64,000 nt of DNA from the NCBI GenBank assembly GCA_020847545.1, contig JADLBV010000004.1, forward strand, positions 24,899-88,898, read 5' to 3'. Under the pieces are notes generated by a model. That model saw nothing but the letters and a program-made list of their open reading frames with translations, did not search any database and was not told where the DNA came from. Made by a program: the position numbers and the translations under genes. Positions 43,017 to 51,642 of the stretch are shown piece after piece (position 1 is the stretch's first letter; each line of letters starts with the position of its first letter). Source of the DNA: Phycisphaerales bacterium. GTDB lineage: Bacteria; Planctomycetota; Phycisphaerae; Tepidisphaerales; Tepidisphaeraceae.

Positions 43017-43047
43017 GTTTGTTGCCACAAGGTCATCCGCCTTGAAG

Positions 43048-43076
43048 AATCGCCCGGTCCATCCGGGCGATTTTGC
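43048..43076 (+). terminator. Terminator after tRNA-Glu
   Basis: Ten-bp stem AATCGCCCGG / CCGGGCGATT with a five-base loop, followed by TTTGCTTT. Confidence 0.85.
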
Positions 43077-43146
43077 TTTGATTGGAAAATAAATTTCATC
43101 TCATCCTTGACCTTGCTCATTGAACACTCCTACCATCCCTAGAAGA

Positions 43147-43168
43147 GGATAAGCCGATATTTTTATCC
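43147..43168. promoter_or_regulatory. Inverted repeat GGATAA-N10-TTATCC upstream of azurin
   Basis: Six-base arms around ten bases, 35 bases before the azurin ATG. Not a recognisable FNR/NNR box (TTGAT-N4-ATCAA), which was looked for and not found. A regulator site is possible but unassigned. Confidence 0.3.
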
Positions 43169-43202
43169 ACTTTTAAGGGAATTTTGGGATAGGACACAGA
43201 AC

Positions 43203-43697
43203 ATGAAGTGGGTTGGATTCAGCGCGCTTGTCATCTCGATGGCATTGATTGCCGGATGTTTTAAGAGTGGGTCGGAAGATGCCGGGGAGGATCCGGTGGT
43301 GCGGAACGGCGGCGTCGCCTCCATTCACATCACCGGCAACGACGACATGCGCTACAACATCACCAGCTTTGTCGTGCATCCCGGCGAAAAAGTGCGGATC
43401 ACTTTCGAGAATGTCGGCAAAATGCCCATCACCACGATGGGGCACGATCTGGTGATTTTGAAGCTGGGGCAGGATTATAAAAATTTCGCAAATGAAGTGA
43501 GCGCGGCCGATTTGCAGGCAAAAGGGGAGATTGCCGATTCCCTGCTGGACAAGGTGATTGCCCACACCAAAATTCTTGGGCCGGGCGAAAGTCAAACCAT
43601 CGAATTGATCGCTCCATCGGCCGGAACCTACGATTATCTTTGCACGTTCCCAACCCATGCCGTCTTCATGCACGGCCGGATGATCGTCAAATCCTGA
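43203..43697 (+). CDS. Azurin-like type I copper lipoprotein
   Basis: 164 residues. Lipobox LIAGC with cysteine 19, so lipid-anchored rather than free in the periplasm. Copper ligands in azurin order: H81 in TMGHDLV, then C147, H152 and M156 in CTFPTHAVFM, with the typical nine-residue Cys-to-Met spacing. Transfers single electrons; next to a copper nitrite reductase-like gene, it is the likely donor. Only four bases separate its stop from the first ATG of that gene, so they are co-transcribed. Confidence 0.93.
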   Translation: MKWVGFSALVISMALIAGCFKSGSEDAGEDPVVRNGGVASIHITGNDDMRYNITSFVVHPGEKVRITFENVGKMPITTMGHDLVILKLGQDYKNFANEVSAADLQAKGEIADSLLDKVIAHTKILGPGESQTIELIAPSAGTYDYLCTFPTHAVFMHGRMIVKS

Positions 43698-43701
43698 AAG
43701 G

Positions 43702-44835
43702 ATGCCCGCTCCCATGAAGGATTCAAATTCGGGGATGGATGTAGCGTCGATGGAAATCAAGCCTGATCTTCCTGCCAAAGCGCCATGGCTCAGCCGACGG
43801 GGATTGTTGCAACGCGGTTCGATGTTGGCGCTGGCGGTGCCGGGATTGAGCCTGTTTCTGGCCTCGTGCGACCGCAAATCATCCAGTGATGCCAAAAAAG
43901 ATGAACATGGCACCGGGCATGATGCCGGAATGTCGCATGATGCCGCCGCCGGCGCCGATATGGTCACGCCGGAGATCGCGGCACAGGCTCCCTCGGCCAA
44001 ACTCACGCGATTCGATCCGCAATTGCCCCCGCCGCCTGCCGATGGGGTGTTGAATCTGCATTGGAAATCGACCGAATTGGCGCTGCGGGTCTCTCCCAAC
44101 ACGGTCGTCCCCGCATGGACCTTTGAAGACAACATTCCCGGCCCGCTCGTCCATTGCCGGGTTGGCGACACCGTGAATTTTTCCCTCACCAACACGACGC
44201 TGATGCCGCACTCGATGGATTTTCACGCTGCGCGGCTCGACCCCAAAACCGCGTTCCGTTCCGTGGCGATGGGTCAAACCCACAGTTATTCCTTCAACCC
44301 GCGCCGGGCCGGCGCGTTTTTATACCACTGCGGCGTGGAGCCGATGCTGCTGCACATCGGCGCGGGGATGTTCGGTGCGATGATCGTCTCGCCAAAGGAG
44401 CCGTTGCCGCCGGCCCGTGAGTTTGTGCTGATCCAGAATGAATATTATCTGGGCGCCGCCGTGCAGGGTGTCCAGCCGTTTGTCTTTGGCAAAATGTTGT
44501 CGGCGTCGCCCGATATGTTGGCCTTTAACGGCCGGCCGGACCAATATTCTCGCGAGCCGATCAAGGTGAAAAAAGGGGAGCGGGTTCGATTCTGGGTTGT
44601 CAACGCCGGCCCGACGCTCCCCTGCGCGTTTCATGTGGTGGGTGAGCAGTTTGAAACGGTCTACATCGGTGAGCCGCCGACTTCGGCGATCCACGGGGTG
44701 CAAACCTGGGCCGTCCCGGCCGGCGGTGGCATGGGATTTGATCTGATGTGCGACAACGCCGGCACTTTCCCCTTTGTCAATCATGCGATGGGGCATGGAC
44801 AAAAGGGGGCGATGGGACTGCTGGTGGTGGAATAG
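43702..44835 (+). CDS. nirK: Copper-containing nitrite reductase-like multicopper oxidase (Tat lipoprotein)
   Basis: 377 residues; ATG 43714 (MKDSNSGM) is an alternative start. N-terminal SRRGLLQRGS resembles a Tat motif and LFLASC a lipobox, suggesting export folded and lipid anchoring. A His/Met/Asp-rich spacer follows. Two cupredoxin domains carry the NirK ligand pattern: MPHSMDFH, FLYHCGVEPMLLHIGAGM (type 1 Cys-His-Met and a type 2 His), CAFHVVGEQF and FVNHAMGHG. Expected reaction: nitrite to nitric oxide. Enzymes of this shape can also be other two-domain copper oxidases, but the azurin neighbour and the accessory genes downstream favour nitrite reduction. Confidence 0.82.
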   Translation: MPAPMKDSNSGMDVASMEIKPDLPAKAPWLSRRGLLQRGSMLALAVPGLSLFLASCDRKSSSDAKKDEHGTGHDAGMSHDAAAGADMVTPEIAAQAPSAKLTRFDPQLPPPPADGVLNLHWKSTELALRVSPNTVVPAWTFEDNIPGPLVHCRVGDTVNFSLTNTTLMPHSMDFHAARLDPKTAFRSVAMGQTHSYSFNPRRAGAFLYHCGVEPMLLHIGAGMFGAMIVSPKEPLPPAREFVLIQNEYYLGAAVQGVQPFVFGKMLSASPDMLAFNGRPDQYSREPIKVKKGERVRFWVVNAGPTLPCAFHVVGEQFETVYIGEPPTSAIHGVQTWAVPAGGGMGFDLMCDNAGTFPFVNHAMGHGQKGAMGLLVVE

Positions 44836-44865
44836 TCGAGGCCGGTTCGGATAGGAGATGCAGTA

Positions 44866-45507
44866 ATGGATCGACAAGGCATACAACTGACGCCAAAGGC
44901 GGCCGACCAGATACGCAAAGTGGCTTCCGAACAGCAGCTTGATCTTCAAAATGAACGATTGCGCGTCGGCGTGACGGGCGATGGGCATCTGCGGCGTTAC
45001 TCGTTGGACCTTGAGGATGTCGCCCATGACGATGACAAGGTTTATGAATCCCACGGTATCAAGGTGGTTTGTTCGCCAAAGGACCAATCCGCGCTGAATG
45101 GTGCCATCATTGATTATCGCCAGGTGGCCGGCGGGGCGGCCGGTTTCACCTTTGATGTCCCCGACCAGAAGCACATTCTTTCGGGAACCGGCGACCATGA
45201 CAAACCACCACCGGATGTCGAATCCGTCCGACAGGCGCTCTATGGCGTGAACGACCCCGAAGTGGGCGTCAACATTGTGGATTTGGGGCTGATTTATGGG
45301 TTGGAAGTCAACGGCCGCGATGTGGACATCCGCATGACCATGACCACGCCGGCCTGTCCGCTGGGGGATCAGATTCGCGGGGATGCCCAGCAGAGCATTC
45401 GCGCCAGATGTCCCGGCGTGGATTCGATCAACATCACCACCGTCTGGGAACCCAAGTGGTCGCACGACAAGATGACCCCGGAGGGAAAGAAACAATTGGG
45501 CTGGTAG
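44866..45507 (+). CDS. Fusion of a cysteine-less A-type-carrier-like domain and a MIP18/SufT-like domain
   Basis: 213 residues, AGGAG before the ATG. Residues 1-110 have the HesB/IscA layout (IQLTPKAADQIRKVASEQ, RLRVGVTGDGHLRRYSLDLE, GIKVVCSPKDQSALNGAIIDY, GFTFDVP), but the three cluster-binding cysteines expected in IscA (one in the GGC loop and a C-G-C near the end) are absent. Residues 125-205 form a MIP18/DUF59 domain with NIVDLGLIYGLEV and MTTPACPLGDQI, whose reactive cysteine is kept. Likely an iron-sulfur maturation or metal-insertion helper for the respiratory cluster; mechanism open. Confidence 0.8.
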   Translation: MDRQGIQLTPKAADQIRKVASEQQLDLQNERLRVGVTGDGHLRRYSLDLEDVAHDDDKVYESHGIKVVCSPKDQSALNGAIIDYRQVAGGAAGFTFDVPDQKHILSGTGDHDKPPPDVESVRQALYGVNDPEVGVNIVDLGLIYGLEVNGRDVDIRMTMTTPACPLGDQIRGDAQQSIRARCPGVDSINITTVWEPKWSHDKMTPEGKKQLGW

Positions 45508-45555
45508 CGTTTACCGGCCGATTCGCAGCGCATCTTTTTTATGAAAGGAGCCAAA

Positions 45556-45795
45556 ATGTCACAGACATTGGCCAAGACCATTGACGTTCGCACCTTGCCG
45601 CCCGCGCAGCGGCACTCGACGATTTTTCAAACCTATCATGGATTGAAATCGGGTGAGTCGTTTGAGTTGGTGAACGATCACGACCCCAAGCCGTTGTATT
45701 ATCAATTCGCGGCCGAACACTCGGGCAAGTTCTCCTGGGATTATCAGGAACAAGGCCCATCCGTGTGGCGCGTCCGCATTGGCAAGACGGCGTAG
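45556..45795 (+). CDS. DUF2249 small protein
   Basis: 79 residues from MSQTLAKTID, preceded by AAAGGAG seven bases upstream, which rules out the in-frame ATG at 45541. DUF2249 features: IDVRTLPPAQRHSTIFQTY, GESFELVNDHDPKPLYYQF. Such small proteins recur in denitrification and other anaerobic-respiration clusters. Molecular role unknown. Confidence 0.88.
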   Translation: MSQTLAKTIDVRTLPPAQRHSTIFQTYHGLKSGESFELVNDHDPKPLYYQFAAEHSGKFSWDYQEQGPSVWRVRIGKTA

Positions 45796-45903
45796 TTGTG
45801 TTCCGGTTGGGGATTAAATGGGTTGTTTGAGTCGTCGCAGGCAGTGGCACTGCCGCTGCCCGCGGCGGCCGGCAACCGATGCATCATACTTGGGAGTCAA
45901 ACC

Positions 45904-46269
45904 ATGATTATTTCGTCCATCAAGGAGAAGGCGACTTTCGCCGCCGACAAATTTCAGGCCGTCACGCTCGCCCAGACCCCGCGCAGCAAGACGATGGTGG
46001 TGGGGCTGGAGGCGGGGCAGGCCATTCCGGTGCATCATCCCAAAAGCGATTTGACGTTGCTGGTCATCGAAGGTCAGGCGACACTGATCGGCGAGGATCA
46101 GGAGTTGCAACAGGCCGGCCCCGGCGCGATGCTGTATGCCGAAGCCGGCAAGGCGCGCGGCATCAAGGCCGACCAGCGCACCGTCGCGGTCGTGGTGGTC
46201 AGCCCGCCGCCGACACCAGAAGACCACAAGGAACTGGCCGAGCATTTCAAACGCGGCACCTGGCGATAA
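45904..46269 (+). CDS. Cupin-domain small protein
   Basis: 121 residues from MIISSIKEKATF, GGGAG upstream. A single beta-barrel with cupin-like spacing: GLEAGQAIPVHHPKSDLTLLVIEGQATL then AGPGAMLYAEAGKARGIKA. One HH pair could bind metal, but the second metal triad is weak. In NO-respiration clusters such cupins often accompany DUF2249 proteins (family knowledge). Eight bases before the NnrS-like gene. Confidence 0.8.
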   Translation: MIISSIKEKATFAADKFQAVTLAQTPRSKTMVVGLEAGQAIPVHHPKSDLTLLVIEGQATLIGEDQELQQAGPGAMLYAEAGKARGIKADQRTVAVVVVSPPPTPEDHKELAEHFKRGTWR

Positions 46270-46276
46270 GGCGCGA

Positions 46277-47473
46277 ATGACGTTGTCGAAAACAGTCCGA
46301 CGATTGCCCATTCTGGTTGGCGGCATCGTTTTGCTGTTGACGGGAATGTGGGGCGGGCTGTTGCGGATGGGGTGGCCATGGCCCGAAATCGGCACGGGGT
46401 CCGTCACCTATCATGGCGCACTGATGATCGGGGGGTTTCTCGGCACGGTCATCAGCCTGGAACGATCGGTGGCGCTGGGAAAACTATGGACCTATGGCGC
46501 GCCGATCTTCGCCGCGTTGGGTGGAATCGCCCTGATGGTTGGTCTGCCGCCGGCGGTGGGGCAATGGTTGCTGTTGATCGGGAGTCTGTTTCTGGTCGCG
46601 GTGTTCGCGAGCATCATCTTCCGCCAGCCGACGATGTTCATCTTGACCATGTGGATGGGGGCGATCGCCTGGGCGGTGGGCAATGCCCTGTGGTTGGGCG
46701 GTCGGCCGGTTCCCTATCTTGTCCCCTGGTGGATCGCGTTTCTGGTCCTGACGATCATCGGCGAACGGCTGGAATTAAGCCGGTTTTTGCCCGCATTGCC
46801 CGGCCGACATTCCGGCTTCGCATTCGTCGTCGGCCTCTACGTCCTGGGATTGATTCTCAGTGTCTGGTGGTTGGGGTTGGGGTGGTTCATCAGCGGATTG
46901 GCGATGCCATTGATGGCTTCGTGGCTGTTGATTCATGATCTGGCACGTCGAACGATCCGGCAAAAAGGGTTGGCGCGATTCGTGGCGTTTTGCCTCCTCT
47001 CCGGCTACTTCTGGATGGCGATCAGCGGCCTGCTGGCGATGTATTACGTCCTGGCTTTGCCGATGATCCAAGGCACGGCGGCCGGATGGATCAACACCGC
47101 TCCGGTGGTGGGGCTGCATTATGATTCCATTTTACATGCCGTGCTGCTGGGGTTCGTCTTCGCCATGATCTTTGGCCACGCCCCCATTATTTTCCCCGCT
47201 GTCTTAAACATGCGGATGGATTATTCGCCCCGCTTTTATATTCATATCGTGATGCTCGAATCAGCGGTTGCGTGGCGCATCATCGCGGATGTCGGCGGAT
47301 GGTGGGGCGGCCGGGAATGGGCCGGGTTGCTGGCGGCGATTGCGATTATTGTGTTTCTGTTTCAAACCATCACATCACTATCAAGACGGCCCATCCAACC
47401 CAAGGTCACGCCGCGGCAACGTGCCGATGGCCGATCCATCAGCCTGGCCGTGGCAATGCAGCCTGAGAAATGA
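46277..47473 (+). CDS. NnrS-like polytopic membrane protein
   Basis: 398 residues from MTLSKTVRRLPIL, which begins at the first membrane helix; the longer frame back to 46136 overlaps the cupin gene. About 12 membrane helices. HGALMIGGFLGTVISLERSVAL and HYDSILHAVLLGFVFAMIFGHAPI recall the histidine-bearing helices of NnrS-type proteins, heme- and copper-associated membrane proteins linked to nitric oxide metabolism. Sequence similarity to characterised NnrS is limited, so the name is by resemblance and location at the end of the nitrite-reductase cluster. Confidence 0.7.
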   Translation: MTLSKTVRRLPILVGGIVLLLTGMWGGLLRMGWPWPEIGTGSVTYHGALMIGGFLGTVISLERSVALGKLWTYGAPIFAALGGIALMVGLPPAVGQWLLLIGSLFLVAVFASIIFRQPTMFILTMWMGAIAWAVGNALWLGGRPVPYLVPWWIAFLVLTIIGERLELSRFLPALPGRHSGFAFVVGLYVLGLILSVWWLGLGWFISGLAMPLMASWLLIHDLARRTIRQKGLARFVAFCLLSGYFWMAISGLLAMYYVLALPMIQGTAAGWINTAPVVGLHYDSILHAVLLGFVFAMIFGHAPIIFPAVLNMRMDYSPRFYIHIVMLESAVAWRIIADVGGWWGGREWAGLLAAIAIIVFLFQTITSLSRRPIQPKVTPRQRADGRSISLAVAMQPEK

Positions 47474-47488
47474 TAAACCGATACCAGC

Positions 47489-47746
47489 ATGAGGATCAGC
47501 ATAGGAGACATAATCCGCATCCCTTTTGGGATCATTCTCACATACTATGCCATGCTTGGTATCATCAAGGCGTGGGTAATGGTTGATTGGAGCTGGATTC
47601 GGATATTGATTTTTGTGGTCAGTGTGCCGATCAGCGTGATGTTTTTCGCGATTGGATTTGTCATGATGTTCGGGTGGGTGGGGAAAACATGGCCAGGCAG
47701 GTGGCGGAGAGTACGAAAATCCCCGCCATCAAACAAGCTGGATTAG
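47489..47746 (+). CDS. Small two-helix membrane protein
   Basis: 85 residues, starting MRISIGDIIRIPFG. Two membrane segments (about 8-30 and 37-62), then a basic tail. No family recognised. Fifteen bases after the NnrS-like gene, so possibly its last operon member. Confidence 0.55.
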   Translation: MRISIGDIIRIPFGIILTYYAMLGIIKAWVMVDWSWIRILIFVVSVPISVMFFAIGFVMMFGWVGKTWPGRWRRVRKSPPSNKLD

Positions 47747-47757
47747 AAACCATGATT

Positions 47758-47861
47758 CCCTCTCCCTGTACTCAGGGAGAGGGTGAGGGAGAGGGTTCTT
47801 ATTCCTTGACGCCAAGAAAGAGACCCTCTCCCCAGCCCTCTCCCTGAGTACAGGGAGAGGG
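47758..47861. repeat. Double CCCTCTCCCTG hairpin repeat
   Basis: Two perfect 11-bp stem-loops with the same arms (47758-47783, loop TACT; 47836-47861, loop AGTA) face each other across about 50 bases of looser inverted sequence. The second is identical in core to 2224-2249. Together they can also form one long composite hairpin. Confidence 0.8.
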
Positions 47862-47926
47862 AGTAATTGCGGTGGCGTTCGAGATTCATGCGCGACTATT
47901 TAGGTTGAAAGGCATATCATTTCATC

Positions 47927-48604
47927 ATGTGCGGCCGGGTGGTTCAATTTTCCCCTTTGCAGGTCATCATCGAACTCTTTGGTGTGATCCCGACACCGGG
48001 GGGATTGACGGTCGGCCCTCGTTACAACCTCGCACCCACTCAGGATATTCTTGCGATTCGTCAGGCCGATGATGGAACCCGCCAACTTCTGAATCTGCAC
48101 TGGGGATTGATCCCGTTCTGGGCCAAGGCGCCGGACATGGGGGGCAGGATGATCAACGCCCGTGCTGAAACGGTGGCCGAGAAACCCGCGTTTCGCGAGC
48201 CTTTTCGTCGGCGGCGTTGTTTGATCCCAATCGACGGTTTTTATGAATGGCAACGGCTGGGGACACAAAAACAGCCGCATTACATTCATCGTCGCAATGA
48301 TCGCCCCTTTGGCCTGGCCGGACTGTGGGAACGATGGAGCAAGGGTGATCAGACCATCGAATCCTGCACCATCCTCACAACCTCACCCAATGACCTGATG
48401 CGCCCGATCCATGACCGGATGCCGGTGATATTGTCACAAGAGGACTATGCCGCATGGCTGGCCCCGGAATCGAAAGCGTCGGACCTTCTCAAGCTGCTCA
48501 AGCCATATGAAGGGGATGAACTGGCTGAATATCCCGTCAGCACGCGCGTCAACATCCCGAAAAACGACGATCCGGGGTGCATAACGCCGTTGTCGCAAGG
48601 CTGA
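47927..48604 (+). CDS. SRAP-family abasic-site protein (YedK/HMCES-like)
   Basis: 225 residues beginning MCGRVVQF, where cysteine 2 becomes the catalytic N-terminus and cross-links to abasic [55 protein letters not shown] and [21 protein letters not shown] (the last with the conserved histidine) are all diagnostic. Protects abasic sites in single-stranded DNA. Stands alone, 50 bases before trxB. Confidence 0.94.
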   Translation: MCGRVVQFSPLQVIIELFGVIPTPGGLTVGPRYNLAPTQDILAIRQADDGTRQLLNLHWGLIPFWAKAPDMGGRMINARAETVAEKPAFREPFRRRRCLIPIDGFYEWQRLGTQKQPHYIHRRNDRPFGLAGLWERWSKGDQTIESCTILTTSPNDLMRPIHDRMPVILSQEDYAAWLAPESKASDLLKLLKPYEGDELAEYPVSTRVNIPKNDDPGCITPLSQG

Positions 48605-48653
48605 TCCCGCTCACTTTCATTCAACCGGCCGCCCTCCTACAATCACCACTGAT

Positions 48654-49628
48654 ATGGCAGAGAAAATCATCATTATTGGATCGGGACCGGCGGGGTGGAC
48701 CAGTGCGATTTATGCCGCGCGGGCCAATCTTCGGCCGGTGGTTTATGAAGGGGCGATTTCGGAAGAAAACCGTCTGAAAGGAACATTGCCTCTGGGCCAG
48801 CTCAACAGCACCACCGAGGTGGAAAATTTCCCCGGTTTTCCAGAAGGGGTGCTTGGGCCGGAACTGATGGTCGCCATGCGCGAACAGGCGTTGCGATTTG
48901 AGACACGCATCCTGACCGAGGACATCACCTCCATCGATTTGTCACGTCGCCCGTTCGTGTTGCAGGATTCGGCCGGCAATCGCGTCGAGGCCCATTCGGT
49001 GGTGATCGCCACGGGGGCGAGCGCCAATTATCTGGGTTTGGATTCGGAGGAACGATTCAAAAACCGCGGCGTCTCCGCCTGCGCGGTGTGCGATGGGGCG
49101 CTGCCCCGTTTCCGTAACCAGCCATTGGTGGTGGTCGGTGGCGGCGATTCAGCGGCGGAGGAAGGGTCTTATCTGACCAAATTCGCCAGCGCGGTGCATC
49201 TGGTGCATCGTCGCGACGCCCTTCGGGCCAGCCCGATCATGGCCAAACGGATTCTGGACAATCCCAAGGTCAAACCCCAATGGAATTCAGTGGTGGAGGA
49301 GGTCTTGGGTGACGATGAACGCGGCTTGACCGGTGTGCGATTGAAAAATATCCAGAGCGGTAAAACCGAGACGATCACCGCGGCCGGCATGTTTGTCGCC
49401 ATCGGCCACACGCCCAACACGGCCTTTTTGAACAACCAGCTCAAGCTCGATTCCAAGGGTTTTATCGTGCTGAGCGACCCATCCCGCACCGCCACCAGCA
49501 TTGAGGGTGTTTTCGCGGCCGGAGATGTGGCCGATCCAACCTACAAACAGGCGATCACCGCCGCCGGCATGGGATGCAAAGCCGCACTGGACGCCGAGCG
49601 CTGGCTGACGGCCAAGGGAATTCACTAG
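48654..49628 (+). CDS. trxB: Thioredoxin reductase
   Basis: 324 residues. FAD-binding [19 protein letters not shown], redox-active CAVC in [17 protein letters not shown]-binding [16 protein letters not shown], and [20 protein letters not shown] near the end. Transfers electrons from NADPH to thioredoxin. rnpA begins 15 bases after its stop. Confidence 0.96.
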   Translation: MAEKIIIIGSGPAGWTSAIYAARANLRPVVYEGAISEENRLKGTLPLGQLNSTTEVENFPGFPEGVLGPELMVAMREQALRFETRILTEDITSIDLSRRPFVLQDSAGNRVEAHSVVIATGASANYLGLDSEERFKNRGVSACAVCDGALPRFRNQPLVVVGGGDSAAEEGSYLTKFASAVHLVHRRDALRASPIMAKRILDNPKVKPQWNSVVEEVLGDDERGLTGVRLKNIQSGKTETITAAGMFVAIGHTPNTAFLNNQLKLDSKGFIVLSDPSRTATSIEGVFAAGDVADPTYKQAITAAGMGCKAALDAERWLTAKGIH

Positions 49629-49643
49629 AAACCGGGGGTAGGA

Positions 49644-50015
49644 TTGCGCCCCTTTGCATTGGATCGTTCGCGACGGCTGGGTGGACGGGCGAATTTCGCA
49701 TCGGTCTACGAGGCCGGTGTAAAGGAAACGCGCGGCCCATTGCGGATATTCGCCCGGCCCAATGGGCTGACCCACAGCCGATTTGGCATCAGCATCTCCC
49801 GTCGGGTGGGGATCGCGGCCAAACGAAACCGAATCAAACGATTGTTGCGCGAGGCGTTCCGCTTGTCACAACGGGATTTGCCATCCGGTTATGACTGGGT
49901 CGTGGTGGTGCGCCCGCACGAGCCGGCGGAGTTGGATGAATATCGGTTGTTGTTAAATGAGATCACGAACGTTTTGGCGAATAAGGTTGAAGGAAAAACC
50001 AAATCAAATGAATGA
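49644..50015 (+). CDS. rnpA: Ribonuclease P protein component
   Basis: 123 residues from a TTG with GGGGGTAGG just before. Short basic protein with ANFASVYEAG, RFGISISRRVGIAAKRNRIKRLLREAFR, which contains the RNR-type RNA-binding motif of RnpA. Works with RnpB RNA to remove tRNA leaders. Not linked to rpmH, yidC or dnaA as in most bacteria; it sits behind trxB. Confidence 0.93.
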   Translation: MRPFALDRSRRLGGRANFASVYEAGVKETRGPLRIFARPNGLTHSRFGISISRRVGIAAKRNRIKRLLREAFRLSQRDLPSGYDWVVVVRPHEPAELDEYRLLLNEITNVLANKVEGKTKSNE

Positions 50016-50021
50016 TTCGAT

Positions 50022-51068
50022 TCATTCCTTGGGCAATTCAATTTTCCAAATCTGTGCAAATTCGCTCAAATGTTTCCGCAGCAATTCGACATTCTGGCTT
50101 GGGGATTGGGGCCGGCTCTGCTCATATTGTTTTAGTCCCTCTTCGAGGGTTTCGGCCAACAATTTGCCCGATTCCTGGAGTTGCTCAACCTGTTGACGGG
50201 TCGAGGCGATGGCCGATTCGTTTTCCTGCTTCACTTGTTCCTTTTCTTCATCCGTAAGCGGGATTTCCGGATGCTCGGCCTGTTTCTGGGCCGCTGCCAG
50301 TTGGGCGTTTATTTCATCGAGATGGGACTGCTGTTCCTTTTGTCGTTCCATCCCATCGTTGATCGCCTGACGGGCGTTTTCGGCATCGGCTTTTCGATCG
50401 TTGATATACGATTCGCGTTCTTCCGGATCGGTGATGTCGGCCGGGGGATTTTTCGCCAGTTCCTCGGCCTCCTTGGCGGAGACCTGATGTTCGTCGATCA
50501 GGGTGGTTGTCTCCTTCAAATCCTTCTGTGCCTGATCGAGTTCTTCATTCAAGCTCGCGATGCGTTCCTTGGCGGTGGTGATGGCGTGCTGACGGTCTTC
50601 GGGGGTCATCACACGGGTGCCGGCTTTCTGGGCCTCTTCATATGATGCCAGTTTGGCCTGGGCCGCATCCAGTTGTTCCTTGTTTTTCTTGGCCGCCTCC
50701 GCAAGATCGGCCTTCATTTTGGCCTCGGTCTGTTCCCAGACGATGGCCGCGTATGCTTCCCATGTCTTGCCGCCGACCCACAGCCATTCATCCAGTGACA
50801 GGTTGTGGCTGGCGAGAATGGCCTGAAATTTCTGGTTGGATCGGCCGGCAATGGCCAGAGCGGCCAAGCCCGATGCGCCCTGAGCCGCCTTGCCAGTGGT
50901 TTCCTGCAATTTGACGACTTCCTGCGTGGCGGCAAGGTAATTGGTCAACTGTTGCTCGGTAAAGATGCCGTCGGTTGGTTCCACAAACGCAGGCTCATCC
51001 GCTCGCACGCCGCCGACCAATCCCAAAATCAATGCCAACCCAAGAGCGATTATTTTCGTGTTTATCAT
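50022..51068 (-). CDS. Exported coiled-coil protein, family unknown
   Basis: 348 residues from MINTKIIALGLALILG, which provides a signal peptide ending near GVRADEP. Residues about 110-330 are a long Glu/Lys/Ala/Gln-rich coiled coil (for example ERIASLNEELDQAQKDLKE). A short non-coil part before it has TEQQLTNYLAATQEVVKLQE. The gene converges on rnpA with six bases between stops. Probably periplasmic; no recognised domain. Confidence 0.75.
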   Translation of the reverse strand: MINTKIIALGLALILGLVGGVRADEPAFVEPTDGIFTEQQLTNYLAATQEVVKLQETTGKAAQGASGLAALAIAGRSNQKFQAILASHNLSLDEWLWVGGKTWEAYAAIVWEQTEAKMKADLAEAAKKNKEQLDAAQAKLASYEEAQKAGTRVMTPEDRQHAITTAKERIASLNEELDQAQKDLKETTTLIDEHQVSAKEAEELAKNPPADITDPEERESYINDRKADAENARQAINDGMERQKEQQSHLDEINAQLAAAQKQAEHPEIPLTDEEKEQVKQENESAIASTRQQVEQLQESGKLLAETLEEGLKQYEQSRPQSPSQNVELLRKHLSEFAQIWKIELPKE

Positions 51069-51213
51069 GGTACTGCTCCGCATTTGTATGAATTTCACCA
51101 CGGTTTTTGGCCGAATGCCTTTCATCAGATGCTACCAATCAATCAAAGGTTAGTCACGATTTGCAGTCAATGACCCGCCCGGGGAGAATATCAACGGTAA
51201 TGCGAGGTGAACC

Positions 51214-51621
51214 TTGGCGCATTGGCTGTTGAAAACAGAACCGGATTGCTATTCATGGGCGGATCTCGAACGGGATGAAAAGACCGTCTGGGATGGGGTG
51301 GGCAATGCGTTGGCGCTGATCCATATTCGAGCCATGAAAAAAGGGGATTCGGCCTTGATCTATCACACCGGCACCGAACGGTCTGCCGTTGGGGTGGCGG
51401 AGATATTGTCCGATCCATATCCCGACCCCAAACTGGATGATCCGAAATTGGTCGTGGTGAAATTGGGAGTCAAAAAGAAACTGCCGCGGCCGGTGGAACT
51501 GACGGAATTTCGAGCGGACCCGGCCTTTGCGGGTTGGGATTTGCTGCGAATCAGCCGACTGAGCGTCGTGCCGGTTCCGCCGGCGATGTGGAAACGAATC
51601 CAATCGCTCGCGAAATCATAA
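51214..51621 (+). CDS. EVE domain protein (YTH-like fold)
   Basis: 135 residues, TTG start with GAGGTGA shortly upstream. HWLLKTEPDCYSWADLERD, TVWDGVGNALALIHIRAMKKGD, ALIYHTGTERSAVGVAEI and the C-terminal ELTEFRADPAFAGWDLLRISRLSV match EVE-domain proteins. The EVE fold has an aromatic pocket for a modified base in nucleic acid. Free-standing form, no fusion partner. 21 bases before the PH-domain gene. Confidence 0.93.
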   Translation: MAHWLLKTEPDCYSWADLERDEKTVWDGVGNALALIHIRAMKKGDSALIYHTGTERSAVGVAEILSDPYPDPKLDDPKLVVVKLGVKKKLPRPVELTEFRADPAFAGWDLLRISRLSVVPVPPAMWKRIQSLAKS

Positions 51622-51642
51622 ACACTGTAGGAGGAATGGTTT

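Noticed and set aside
43080..43202. FNR/NNR box upstream of the nitrite reductase cluster
   Set aside because: TTGACC-like half-sites occur but no TTGAT-N4-ATCAA palindrome.
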